A stretch of DNA of 64,000 nt, from positions 418,001 through 482,000 of the forward strand of contig JAJKFH010000209.1 of NCBI GenBank assembly GCA_023333565.1, written 5' to 3'. The notes below the pieces were generated by a model, which was not told the DNA's origin, did no database searches, and saw nothing but the letters and a program-made list of their open reading frames with translations. Of this stretch, positions 1-10,790 are shown one piece after another. The stretch is from Puffinus mauretanicus. Taxonomy: Eukaryota; Chordata; Aves; Procellariiformes; Procellariidae. Within the stretch, counting starts at the first letter, position 1, and each line of letters opens with the position of its first letter. The position numbers and the translations under genes were made by a program.

Positions 1-1007
1 ACTCTTTCAGTAAAGAAATTTCTCCTAATGTCCAGTCTAAACCTCCCCTGGCGCAACTTGAGGCCATTTCCTCTCGTCCTATCGCTAGTTACTTGGGAGA
101 AGAGACCAACACCCACCTCACTACAACCTCCTTTCAGGTGGTTGTAGAGCGCGATGAGGTCTCCCCTCAGCCTCCTCTTCTCCAGGCTAAACAACCCCAG
201 TTCCCTCAGCCGCTCCTCATAAGACTTGTGCTCCAGGCCCTTCACCAGCTTCGTTGCCCTCCTCTGGACACGCTCCAGCACCTCCATGTCCTTCTTGTAG
301 TGAGGGGCCCAGAACTGAACACAGCATTCGAGGTGCGGCCTCACCAGTGCCGAGTACAGGGGCACGATCACCTCCCTGCTCCTGCTGGCCACACTAGTTC
401 TGATACAGGCCAGGATGCCATTGGCCTTCTTGGCCACCTGGGCACACTGCCAGCTCATGTTCAGCCGGCTGTCAACCAGCACCCCCAGGTCCTTTTCCTC
501 TGGGCAGCTTTCCAGCCACTCTGCCCCAAGCCTGTAGCGTTGCCTGGGGTTGTTGTGGCCGAAGTGCAGGACCCGGCACTTGGCCTTGTTGAACCTCATA
601 CAGTTGGCCTCGGCCCATCGATCCAGCCTGTCCAGGTCCCTCTGCAGAGCCTTCCTACCCTCCAGCAGATCAACACTCCCGCCCAGCTTGGTGTCGTCTG
701 CAAACTTACTGAGGGAGCACTCGATCCCCTCGTCCAGATCGTCGATAAAGATATTGAACAACACCGGCCCCAAAACTGAGCCCTGGGGAACACCGCTTGT
801 GACCGGCCGCCAACTGGATTTAACTCCGATCACCACAAATCTCTGGGCTCGACCCGTCCAGCCAGTTTTTTACCCAGCGAAGAGTGCACCTGTCTAAGCC
901 GTGAGCCGCCAGCTTCTCTAGGAGAATGCTGTGGGAGACAGTGTCAAAGGCCTTACTGAAGTCCAGGTAGACCACATCCACAGCCTTTCCCTCATCCACT
1001 AAGCGGT
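1..1007 (-). mobile_element. CR1 LINE, 5'-truncated, young copy
   Basis: This is the 3' half of a chicken-repeat-1 (CR1) non-LTR retrotransposon, read right to left. The right edge, where similarity to CR1 stops, falls near 1007, just after the segment matching the CR1 text encoding VDEGKAVDVV. That is an ordinary 5' truncation. The left edge lies outside the window, so the 3' octamer tail is not visible. GC content is far above the surrounding DNA, and the copy is close to the CR1 consensus as I know it, with one clear frameshift and one lost arginine codon. This suggests a relatively recent insertion. CR1 copies usually lack obvious target-site duplications, and none can be assessed here. 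Confidence 0.94.
2..1005 (-). pseudogene. CR1 ORF2 reverse transcriptase, C-terminal fragment
   Basis: In life this protein copies CR1 RNA into DNA at the insertion site; ORF2 carries an endonuclease followed by reverse transcriptase. Here only the later RT palm and thumb remain. Motif A (LDFSKAFD) is encoded at 943-966, motif B (GVPQGS) ends near 794, and the catalytic FADD is at 693-704. The typical CR1 strings [18 protein letters not shown] and [19 protein letters not shown] follow. From about 850 down to the window edge the frame has no stop. A one-base insertion near 851-857, in the LDG/RAQR segment, breaks it from the upstream RT part. One arginine codon is missing from the usual [11 protein letters not shown]. 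There is no start codon or promoter, so this is a dead fragment despite the long open frame. Confidence 0.88.
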
Positions 1008-3057
1008 GATAATAGTGATTTAAATTTGTTAGTTTATTAGCTTTTAAACAATTAATATTTACTGAATGTAGATGCAGCGATCATTCACAGACTGTGAATA
1101 CTACTTTAGTACTACTTTAATCAATTACATCTCCACAAGAAATAAAACGCATATACATACCTCTCAAGAGGTGTGATTACCCTAAGGTTTACTTCTAAAA
1201 CTTTCAACAACAAAGACCTAAATGTCAGTTTTCAGCATTCCCACTCTTGCCTTTTCAAGGATGCTTGTCTCCTGTTATGCCAATAGTTTCTGCTTACACT
1301 TATTGTGGTAACATTACAGTACAAGTGTATTATTTCGGGAAAGCATAACAGATTTTTATTCCAAACACTGAGTCTTAAAAAACTGCTGTCTAAACATTCG
1401 TATAAAACATGGTTTATATGACATTGTAGCAGCTTTTATGGTAAAAAACAGGAAACACTACTAGCATTTGAAGTCATCCGTAAGCAGACTGAAGTTGTGT
1501 GCTTCTTTCATTTCCTGAGAATATCACATAACCGTTATCTACCCGTAAGACTTGGAAAAAAAAAAAAATTAAAAAATCACTTTTTCAGATGAAAAAACTG
1601 CTAGTCAGGATCTCAAGTAATAACTTGGTATTGCCCAGCTTGTGGGTACAATGGCAGCAGATTATCCATAAAACACAGGGCAAAAGGAGGCTTGGCACCA
1701 ACCTTTCCTCAGCAGATACCAAAGCGGCAGCAATCATTGAAGTGTTTTTACCCTTAGCAACTGTAAACATCTCAAGAAAATCCACCAAAATATTTCACCA
1801 ATAACTGTACAGAAGACAGATGATTATGCAAATTCTGGGTTTTCATTTAAAAAGACTTCAAGTGATACTACAAAAAAATTGCAGACTCATACTAAATTTG
1901 AATAACTAGAACCTCTAATTATAAGCATTCAATAATTCATTTAATCCATTATATCAGTCAATCAGTTCAATGGCATATGTCCATCCGCATGCAGACAAGC
2001 TGAACTACATACGTCCATAACTGTGCTGTCTTACTAATGATTGTTCTCAACACAAGGATCAAAGACAAACTGCTGAAAAAAACTGGTGATTCTCAAAACT
2101 CTATTCCATTACTGTGACAATCAAATGGTTTTATTATTAAAGAAACAGAATTTTGAAAGACCTGATATATCTAAATGTTATTGTATTTCCAATATGAATT
2201 GGGAAGCTTTCAATAATTAATAATAATTAATCATATACATAGTTATTTGAATGGAGAATGTATTCAGCCTTCCTGTAGTAAAGCACAATTTCTAATTGAA
2301 ATTAACTGAAAGGAAAGGTGAGACTGACTAAGGTGAGACAACTCTCACCAGTTTGGTTTAGTAATTATGTATTTGGAAGATTAGCACAGTAGATATCTCA
2401 AATGAAAAACTGATGAGAAAAAAATTTCTTCGAGATAACGTTCTTTATCTGGAAGAGCTGGAAAACACATAGTCTAAACATTGATGCTGGTTTACACTGG
2501 TTTCAGTGTAATTATTAATGTAATCCAATAGTCGAAGAAATGTGTTGCTGTGATCATTTTGCAAAAATACTTATTTCAACATACTAAAATTGTCACGTTT
2601 TTGTAACAGAACAGGTAGATAGATTCTCAGTGCTAAAGGTGCAAAAAAAAAAATAATCCTCTTCTTGTTTCTGTCTTTTTGTATGTCACTACAATTTTGC
2701 ACATTTCCTGTAAGGGATAGTTTCTGTTCCTTTATTCTAGGAAGTAATGAGAGTTGTCTTTTTATTTTTTTTCAGTCCTCATTGATCTTTTTCTTAACGT
2801 TAAATTGAACAATGTCTTTTTTAGTGATAACTATTTTTTCCTTCTAAAAAGTAGCTATTTTTACCTTCTAAATTAGATTTTTTGCAAGCCTTCCTCTTAG
2901 AGCTAAGTCCTCAGCGATTACCATAATAGCAACAAGAACCTTGGTAAAACCTGGAAGTCTTTCACAGCACAAAGATAACGATCCAGCACACATAAGGACT
3001 GTGGGCTAAACAATGTCTTCACAGCATGTGGAGAAGTTGAGTCATGCTGAATGTTTG
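1008..3057. other. Unique AT-rich DNA, no gene seen
   Basis: This stretch has many stops in all frames, poly-A patches around 1557-1575 and 2641-2655, and no recognisable repeat family, exon or RNA gene. The longest open frames (about 60-70 codons near 1585-1804, on both strands) have no family resemblance. Confidence 0.5.
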
Positions 3058-3131
3058 TTGACCTAACCTAACTTGCTAAACACAAGTTAGGTTGACCTAA
3101 CCTAAACAAGGTTGTTGAACTAACCCTAACT
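3058..3131. repeat. TAACC-type direct and inverted repeat cluster
   Basis: The phrase TTGACCTAACCTAA occurs at 3058-3071 and again around 3092-3105. Between them, ACCTAACTTG (3066-3075) and CAAGTTAGGT (3083-3092) are exact inverse complements with a 7-base gap, giving a 10-bp hairpin. The cluster ends in CTAACCCTAAC, which matches almost two units of the vertebrate telomere repeat, while the other copies have the variant CCTAA. It is too short and too mixed to call an interstitial telomere. Confidence 0.55.
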
Positions 3132-5696
3132 TGTTTAAAAATAAATAAAGAAGTAATTAATCTTACATCGATACAACTGTTTTAAAATAAAGATACAAAT
3201 GTATAAAATTTTTGAAACAATCATATTAACCAAATCGAAACATTCTTCCTTTACATTCTCAAAATAACAATGCATTTTATTTTTAGAAGTCAGGATTTCC
3301 TTTCTCTACGGAGGTTACAACACAGCAAATTCACAATACTGAAAAGCAGAGAATTTTTGGCCAAGAGGACTGTCCAAATTCTCATTTAATTGTGGCAGTC
3401 ACTATTAACTCACTTGCAAAACTCAGGAGATTTTTAAAAGGCTCTATTTACCAAGTGCAAAGCTATCACAGCATAAAGAAAATACCACGAGACCTTACGG
3501 TTTTGTTGTAACAAATATCAGTTAGTATTCAAAGTCTTTCTTCACATACACCGCTACAGTTACTACAAACTAACACAAACTCTGGAATTTAAAGAGAAGT
3601 TCACACTGTGGCTATACAGAATACATGTAGTAACACCTGAGTAAGAACAGGAGCTGGCGCCTGCTCCAGCAGCAGTGGTATCTCCACCTCATTCCAGGAT
3701 GTTTCACGCTGCGCTTAAGACATCTCAGAAATGGTGACTCTCTCTCACCTTCCGGCAATTGCCTTTGCACTTGCCAGGCAGCCAAACAGCAAGGATCTGC
3801 AAAACTGCCCATTTCCTTCCCTTTCTTCCCTTCTTTCTTGTTTCTTTTCCCCTGGCAATCATCTTTCAGTTGTACAGGGAAGAAAAGTAAGTATCAGAAA
3901 ATATAAGGAGTAGTACTAACCACCTTGATACTGCCTGCACTGCAGTACTACCCAAGACAGGCTTCGGTCAAGCCCATTTGCCACAGGCACAGAAAGGAAG
4001 ACAAATGATCAATGAACAAAGATCTTGCATTGGAAAGGTAAAGAAGTAACAGAAGAAACCTTGAAAGGTTAGGAAGAGAGATGACCAGAGCAAAGAAAAT
4101 ACACGTAGAACAGAAGCATAGGACAGACCTTGCGGTCTTGTGAGCCTTGAGGATAGCAGCAAGAAGCCAGGTTTACAGGGGTTAAAGCAGTGAACGGGAA
4201 CAGCAGTATAGGTCCTTGCTTCCTTTTTGCCTTTGAGTTCCTGAAAACGTATTAGAAGGTTTGCTCCTGATCTTATCGCTAAGTGAAACAGAGAAGTTTC
4301 TAAGATTATACCCACTAAACCAGCCGGGAACCATTCTCTGGATCCAGGGCTAATGGGAAATGGTTCACTGCCATATAGCTGACCTCCTTCCCCAGAAGCA
4401 GGGAGATGACATTCCCACTGCTTATTTTAAACAGTCCCTTACACGTTAGGACCCAAACCATGCCTGGGGCATCATCTGAAATAGTGTGATTTGGCACAAT
4501 TCAAACTGTATCAGGAAGCACACAATTAAACAACTAAACAGCTCACATGATTTTGGGCCAGTGCTCAAGCCTGTATTCTCATTTTGGTTTATTTAAAGAT
4601 ATAGTTGTAGATATAACCCCAGAGAACCATCACCATTTGGAACATTCCTAACATCAGTTAAACTACTTCACTAACACTTCAATATGGGTGGCATCATTCC
4701 CTATTTACAGTATTTATTCTTCTATTTACTACAATCCTTGATTAATTACATGTTCTATAAAGCACAACGTGATACCTGCAGCACAGAAGTTAATAAGCCT
4801 TTCCCAAGCGGGCTGTCAGGAAGGAGCACACTTATTGTTCGTGATGTAAACAATATTTTAGATAACAAATACGCACATACAAATATTTCACTCATTCTGT
4901 TTGCTGCAGTGATTTGCTGCACAAATCAGATTCCTCCATCTCTCTCAGATCAGGAACAGAGTACTTTGCCTGCACACCCTGACTTGGACTAGCACCAAAC
5001 TACAACTTTTTCTGCAGCTGCCGTCTATGGAACGATGATGAACACAGAGCAAAAATACAGCTGAGCTCCCTCACAGAAATATCCGTGAAACAGATGAAAC
5101 ATGGCCATGGTGAAACAGAGGAACATGGCTATTTTGGAGAGAGCCTGACCTCTGAGCAACCTTTTTGTCAGCCTCTTTCAGTAAGGTTGTTCCCTGTGGC
5201 CATTCAGGGCAGGAGTTGCTTCCTTTGCATAGTGTCTTTAAACAAACATGTTCTCTTGCTACCTATGCCTCCGGCCACTGCATGTCAGCTTGCCTTCTGT
5301 CACTTAAACTGCTCACTGCCAAAAATAGAGTATACATCACCTTACTCAAGCTACTTGTATGCAGATTTTAAAAACTCCCAGTTCAGGGCAAGCAGCAAGA
5401 GATATAGGCAGAGAATCAAAATAAAAACATCTTAATAATGCTACGCAGCATTTTTTTCAAATCTAGACTCTTTTACCCAACAGCAAACAGAAAGTAAAGT
5501 TGACATATCAGAAACACAGCTCAAAAAGATTGTTAAGTTTTACTTGTGTGGTTGCAATTGAAAATTCAATTGAAAATGATTCAGTAAAATCATGGTGATT
5601 TGTAGATCATGATTCCTGGTAACGTTGCTTTAGTGATTTTAAAAAATCCGAAGACTGGAGGCAGCAGTATGTGTGTGTGTTCTCATCACTCCTGAA
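3132..5696. other. Unique AT-rich DNA, no gene seen
   Basis: No repeat family or coding exon is recognisable. Open frames of about 100-116 codons (minus 3968-4315; plus 4684-4992 and 5085-5435) are low-complexity, lack recognisable domains and overlap other frames of similar length, as expected by chance. Confidence 0.5.
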
Positions 5697-5740
5697 TTGA
5701 GTCTGGCAAGTGGCTGCTGGCTGGGGTCAACCCACCACAG
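5697..5740 (-). mobile_element. Possible avian LTR terminus (about 43 bp)
   Basis: Read on the minus strand, this begins TGTGGTGGGTTGACC and continues with CCAGCCAGCAGCCA. It resembles from memory the 5' end of a common avian endogenous-retrovirus LTR, which starts with the same text and has a GGCTGG-type continuation. Similarity appears to stop within about 45 bp, so at most an LTR tip remains. The assignment is tentative; an alignment with avian LTR consensus sequences would settle it. Confidence 0.32.
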
Positions 5741-8700
5741 CTCAATGCAATTAAACATGAAAAAATCTTAAATAACAACACTTCTTTCTCAAACAAAGAG
5801 AACTTCAGCATAATTAATGTACTTTATTTGTGCTACCACGAAACAGTAATATAACTTTCTCCATTTCCATTAAAAAGATTGGATTTATTTTTCATTGAGA
5901 CTTCTGTGGAAGGAAATACTTCGTTCTGATTTACTGCATGTAATGGGCTACCAAAAATATATGTTCATTATGTCTTGGAAATTGATTTTCACTAATACCA
6001 TGTAAAGACTACCTTAATTTAAAATAACCTCTGACTCTTAAATATAATTTATCTTCTCCAACAGTTAGCTTTTTTACTGTTACTTCCTCAGCATTTTGTA
6101 AATATTCTATTATAGCTTCCAATGCGATGAAGATGACGCAGAGTCAAGCAGATGTAAAGAAAGAGTAAGTCCAGTAACTCAGACATGGAGAAAACACTCA
6201 AATAATTTTGTCACATAAAAATTCTAAAAGTTCATGTGCTATGAAAATCAAAACACACTTGTGTAGCTGACTTCTCTACCATGTAGGTTAAGAGGTTAAT
6301 TCAATAGAAATATTTAGAAAAGTAATAATAATAAACACACAACAGTGAGACTCAAAAGATAAACTGGTCTTCACACCCTGTTGGAGCCAAGAGTATTATC
6401 ACATACATCACATCTGCGTATGCTGCCTAATTCCCTTGAAAATTTTCACTGGCAGAAGCACAGAGGGAGAGCACTAACAGTTTGCGTCTTCTCAGTGATT
6501 TCATACTGAGAGTTTGGGAGCACTGTTCTACTAACACGAATCCATTAATGCCGCAATTCTCTAAGGCAACGCGGGGAGCTCAGCAGAAAGGCTCCCACAG
6601 TTCCGTGTATGTTCTCTGTGCAGCACAACACTGTCCACCCCAGTACAGAATTACGGAGCTTCCTGCGAAACATTTAGGAGAAGAACGTGACAACAACAGT
6701 GTCAGTTGGTTGACAGGCATCCATCTATGTAGATGCTTCACAAACAGATTGCAGTTCTCACCAAGGAGGTTGAGAACTGGAGCAGAAACTTTCATGCCCT
6801 TCAGGGAACAGGCAGAAAAAGGATGGTGAATCACTAACAAAATCAAGTATTTTTTCTAGTTCCTTTAATTAAAAAAAGATTTAAGACAGTGACTAAAGAG
6901 TCCCTTGCTCACAAGCATTCACTGTTTCTGAAGCTGCAGTCTTACTAATTCTGTGCCATATACTACATGTGGGAAAACAAACTCCTAATTTAAGAAAGAT
7001 TAAAAGAAACCAATTCAAGAGCCAATTCTACACATTATTTAAGAAACAAAAAAAGAAACCCAAAAACCCAAAACCTGCCATTTCTGTGAGTCTACCACCA
7101 GATGTGGTTTAGCTATCTCTGAGCAAGCATTGCATCAATTCAGGAGACTCGGTCACATACATAACTCAATAGACTACACAGACATAGAACAAGTGTCTTT
7201 GATCTTTTTACAGATTGCACAACACGTAAACTACTTACATACAGTCAAAGTTTCTGTGTATGAGGTAAGAGATCTACAGAGATCTAATAAAGGTAACAAA
7301 TCTAGAGATCATTATCACTTGTTTATACCTCTACTCTGCTTCCAAAATACACTTCATTTCCTTCAAGACAGATGTCAGTTTAGGTAATTGCTTAAAGATA
7401 AATTAAAACTTTTTTTTGCAAAGAAACAGAAAACAAAACAGCTCTGATCAAGACTACTGTTTAAATTAAAGCATTCCCAAATACGTGGTTTTCTCCTGAA
7501 AAAGCAGAACTCCCTTACATTTTGAGTAAAGTGTTAAGAGAGATTTTGAGAATTACTTACTCTCTCATCCGCTCACAACATTAATTCTATATTCCAGCAA
7601 TACAGTAAGAGCCATTTGAAAAATACTTGTAAAGAGCTCTCTTCTACTGAATTTCATAGAAATGTGATTTTTTTTAAGTGTAAGCAGCATGTTGGTTCAA
7701 CTTTTAGTACTAATAACTAGTTTGCTCCTTGGTCAGTTGTCTATTTTACTTCCATTTATTAATAACTAGGATCCTTATTAATAAAGGATAAAGAGACAAC
7801 ACCAAATAACAAGATTACTGGGCTCCCTAATCCTATAAGGAATATAATCAGGAGAAGATTATAGCAGGAGAAAAGGCTGAGGGTGCTTATGTTAGACACC
7901 AGTTCAGCATGAGCACACATACCTCGAACCAGGTCTGCGCAGGGAGTCAGATGGCTAACTTATAAATAAGAACTGATAATATCATGTTATACACATTAAT
8001 TCCCCATTCAAAATGTGGCTTAGAAAAGCCAAAATACTAAGAGGAAACTGTCCAGAACAGCCAGTAAAGAACATTAGGGCAGAAATGTCTGTAAACTCTT
8101 GTTTTATGCAGATTTAGCATCTCTTTGCAGATCTGAGTAAGGCATGGGAAGTTTAAAATTCATCGTCCACGACACCCAAAAGGATTTTCCTTGCCAAACA
8201 CCTGTTTGGGGATAGGAAAACAGCATGATTTTTTTTTTTTTTTAACATGACAAAAAAAAGGGCAGCTTTTATATAATAATACTAGATATATATATAGATA
8301 GTGAGTCACTCGGGAAGAGGCCATCTGTGTTTCTAGGCCTTCCTACCTGACAGTTTCAAAGCTGGACTGTACAACTTCTCAAACACAGTCCTAATCATTA
8401 GGCTAGGACAAGATCACTACAGAAACAGAAACCACTGAAAGATGTATGGGATCACAAACAGATCACAACAAAGTTTCTGTCTCTGTAATGGGCACTCAAC
8501 AGAAACTGGACAGTTAAGAGATTAAAACCAAAAAATCCTCCTGAAAGCAAAGGCCTAAACTAAGATTCCCCTCCCCAAACATCTTGTCAGCAATATTGTT
8601 TCTTAACAAAAGTGCTTGTAGCTGCGGTGTTTCCATTTGCATCCAGTACGTCCTTTAGTGACACGTATGCACTGAAGGAAAATCTCTCGGCACACTCAGG

Positions 8701-10051
8701 CATAAAGATTAAACATATGTTTAAGTCTTCTGTGAATCTAGGAACACTTTCACAGTACTAGGAAAACCATTTAAAGAGAAGCACATGAATAAACCTTAAG
8801 GTTGGTTTTTTTTTTTTTAAGTGATTTCAAAAAATAAACGCACTAAACACAGAAATTGCCAGGTTGCAAAAGGAGCTTTACAGTGCATGTCTCATACATA
8901 CGGAAATACAATGTTCAGAAAGAAAGTTGATAGCAACAGATATAAATAGAAACTTAAGAGTTGTACAAAACCACTAAGGAAAGCCAGAATATATGCAGAA
9001 ATATTACTGTCAGCCTACTCACGGCACATTAAAAGTTTTGCTAATACTTTAGGAACAAGGAGAACTATAACAATTCTACTGTTCATAAATATTTACCAAT
9101 CACTTTCCTTCCCCCCCTTTTTGGGAAAAGGCAGTATTAGGTATTAATGATGAAACACTTTCTATTCTAACACCAGTTGATAAGGATTTTGAGGAGGACT
9201 CACTGAAGCTGCACACTTATATTGGCAAGTCCAAAAAAACTTTAAAGCAAAATTGAAAGAGCTGTAAAGTCAATGGTTGGGTTCTGGAGCAACCGAGAGG
9301 AGGAAAACTAATGTGCTGCTTTTTAAAAAGGGAAACAGAGCTACCTGCGTAACTGTAGACTTCTCAAAATAATGGAACAAAAGATACACAGTTCAATACA
9401 TGAAAACATGAAGGACAGTACTATCTACCACCTTGGCTTATGGAAAAACTAGATACCTTGGTAATGTAATGAGGAGACTGCACAAGCACAACTTGTGACA
9501 CAAAGTCAGACTTTGCAAAATATCGTCAGGCCCCTGGAAACATGGAATGCAAGCCGCTCTGATGGAACAGGGACTCTGTTCTGAAAAGCAATGATGAAAT
9601 CTAGCTAAGGTAGTGGGTAATTAGATGAACACGCACTCTTAGTGAATTGCTTTTGCCATAAACTGGGGAATATCAAAGAAGCATATGGATTTATTACCTC
9701 TGCTTTTGGCACTGATGCAACTGCAACTGGAAGTCTGCACTCATACCTAGCATTTAAAATTCAAAAAACTAGGACAGCAGAGAAAAGATTCAGGGAAGAA
9801 TGATAGAATAATTAAGGAACTGCAAAATATGCTCTCCTATACGTGGCAGCAGGGGATTAAACTGTTTAATTTCTAAAGGAAGGTCAGGATGGGATTTGAT
9901 CATTTTTGATAAGCATTAGTACAAGAAAATGAAATCTGATTATCTATTGATTTATCTTCTTCGCAGACAAAGAAACAGCAAGTTCCAACTTCTGACAGCT
10001 GAGGCTATGTAGAATTAGACTATACAACAGCTATTCTGCTGGTCCAATTTC
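5741..10051. other. Unique AT-rich DNA, no gene seen
   Basis: Only short homopolymers (for example T runs near 8229-8243 and 8808-8818, and C-rich text near 9110-9118) interrupt unique AT-rich sequence. A snoRNA-like C-box motif near 9147 was examined and rejected. No CR1 fragment or coding exon is recognisable. Confidence 0.5.
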
Positions 10052-10073
10052 TTTTTTTTTTTTTTTTTTTTTT
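10052..10073. repeat. Poly-T run (22 nt)
   Basis: This is an uninterrupted run of 22 T, and a second run lies about 240 bp downstream. It could be a simple homopolymer or, read on the minus strand, a poly-A tail. No retrocopy body is recognisable next to it. Confidence 0.9.
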
Positions 10074-10314
10074 GCTTGTAAGTGCTTACTGAAAAACAAA
10101 CATGGTAGCGCTATTTCCACATTATTGGATTTTTGTTTCTAAAAGAGATGCTCTGTTTGAAAAGGAATTAATTCAGACAACTCCTATGGCCTGCCTTATA
10201 CAAAAAAATATTACAACAAATTACCATAATGTCATACTCTCTTAATCAACAACACTCACGGTCAGGCTAACCAGAGAAAGCTAACAGCTTTCTTGGGACT
10301 CTTCTCAGAGCATC

Positions 10315-10334
10315 TTTTTTTTTTTTTTTTTTTT
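10315..10334. repeat. Poly-T run (20 nt)
   Basis: This is an uninterrupted run of 20 T. No target-site duplication could be found around it, and the 240 bp between it and the preceding run is not recognisable as any gene or repeat. Confidence 0.9.
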
Positions 10335-10649
10335 GTCTCAGGATGACAAAACAGGTATCTAGTACATCAGGTATCTGACATTATCCTGCCACTCAATTTT
10401 GGCTTGACAAGACCTCTAATGCAACACTCTGTCTAGGTCTGGGTGCCCAGAGACAGTCCAAGGACAGCACCAAAAAGAGTTCTGTAAAAGGTGATATAAA
10501 AGGAATGATTTAAAGAGCCAAGCAATGATTAGCAGAAAGAAAATAGATCAAAGTCTTTGACAGTCTTTAGTTCTGTTAGTTAGGCAGTAAGGAGTTTGTT
10601 TATACAAAGGGATTTAAGTTAAATATTAATTAAGGATAGTTTAAAAACT

Positions 10650-10790
10650 GGCAATGACTTTTTGGAGAGGCTGTGGCATCTCCATCACTGGAGGTTCTCA
10701 GAACAGGTTAGACAGAGAAGAAGGGTACAGAGAGAGCTGCTCTGGACTTGGAGGAGAGGAAGGCCTTTTGGGTCTTTCTATCCCTGTATC
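10650..10790 (+). mobile_element. Diverged CR1 3'-UTR fragment
   Basis: The text GGAGAGGCTGTGGCATCTCC followed by CACTGGAGGTTCTCAGAAC and a GTTAGACAGA segment follows the CR1 3' region, where the consensus reads roughly 'gaggctgtggagtctcc...tggaggttttcaagac...ctggacaa'. The copy is orientated 5' to 3' on the plus strand and is heavily mutated. The terminal octamers are not recognisable, although the pyrimidine-rich segment at 10770-10790 sits where they should be. Confidence 0.6.

Noticed and set aside
93..779. 228-codon plus-strand open frame in the first kilobase
   Set aside because: It is the antisense shadow of the GC-rich CR1 reverse-transcriptase frame.
3118..3131. True interstitial telomere
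   Set aside because: Fewer than two canonical TTAGGG units are present; the others are variants.
9147..9208. C/D-box snoRNA (ATGATGA ... CTGA)
   Set aside because: The flanks cannot pair into a terminal stem and no internal D'/C' boxes were found.
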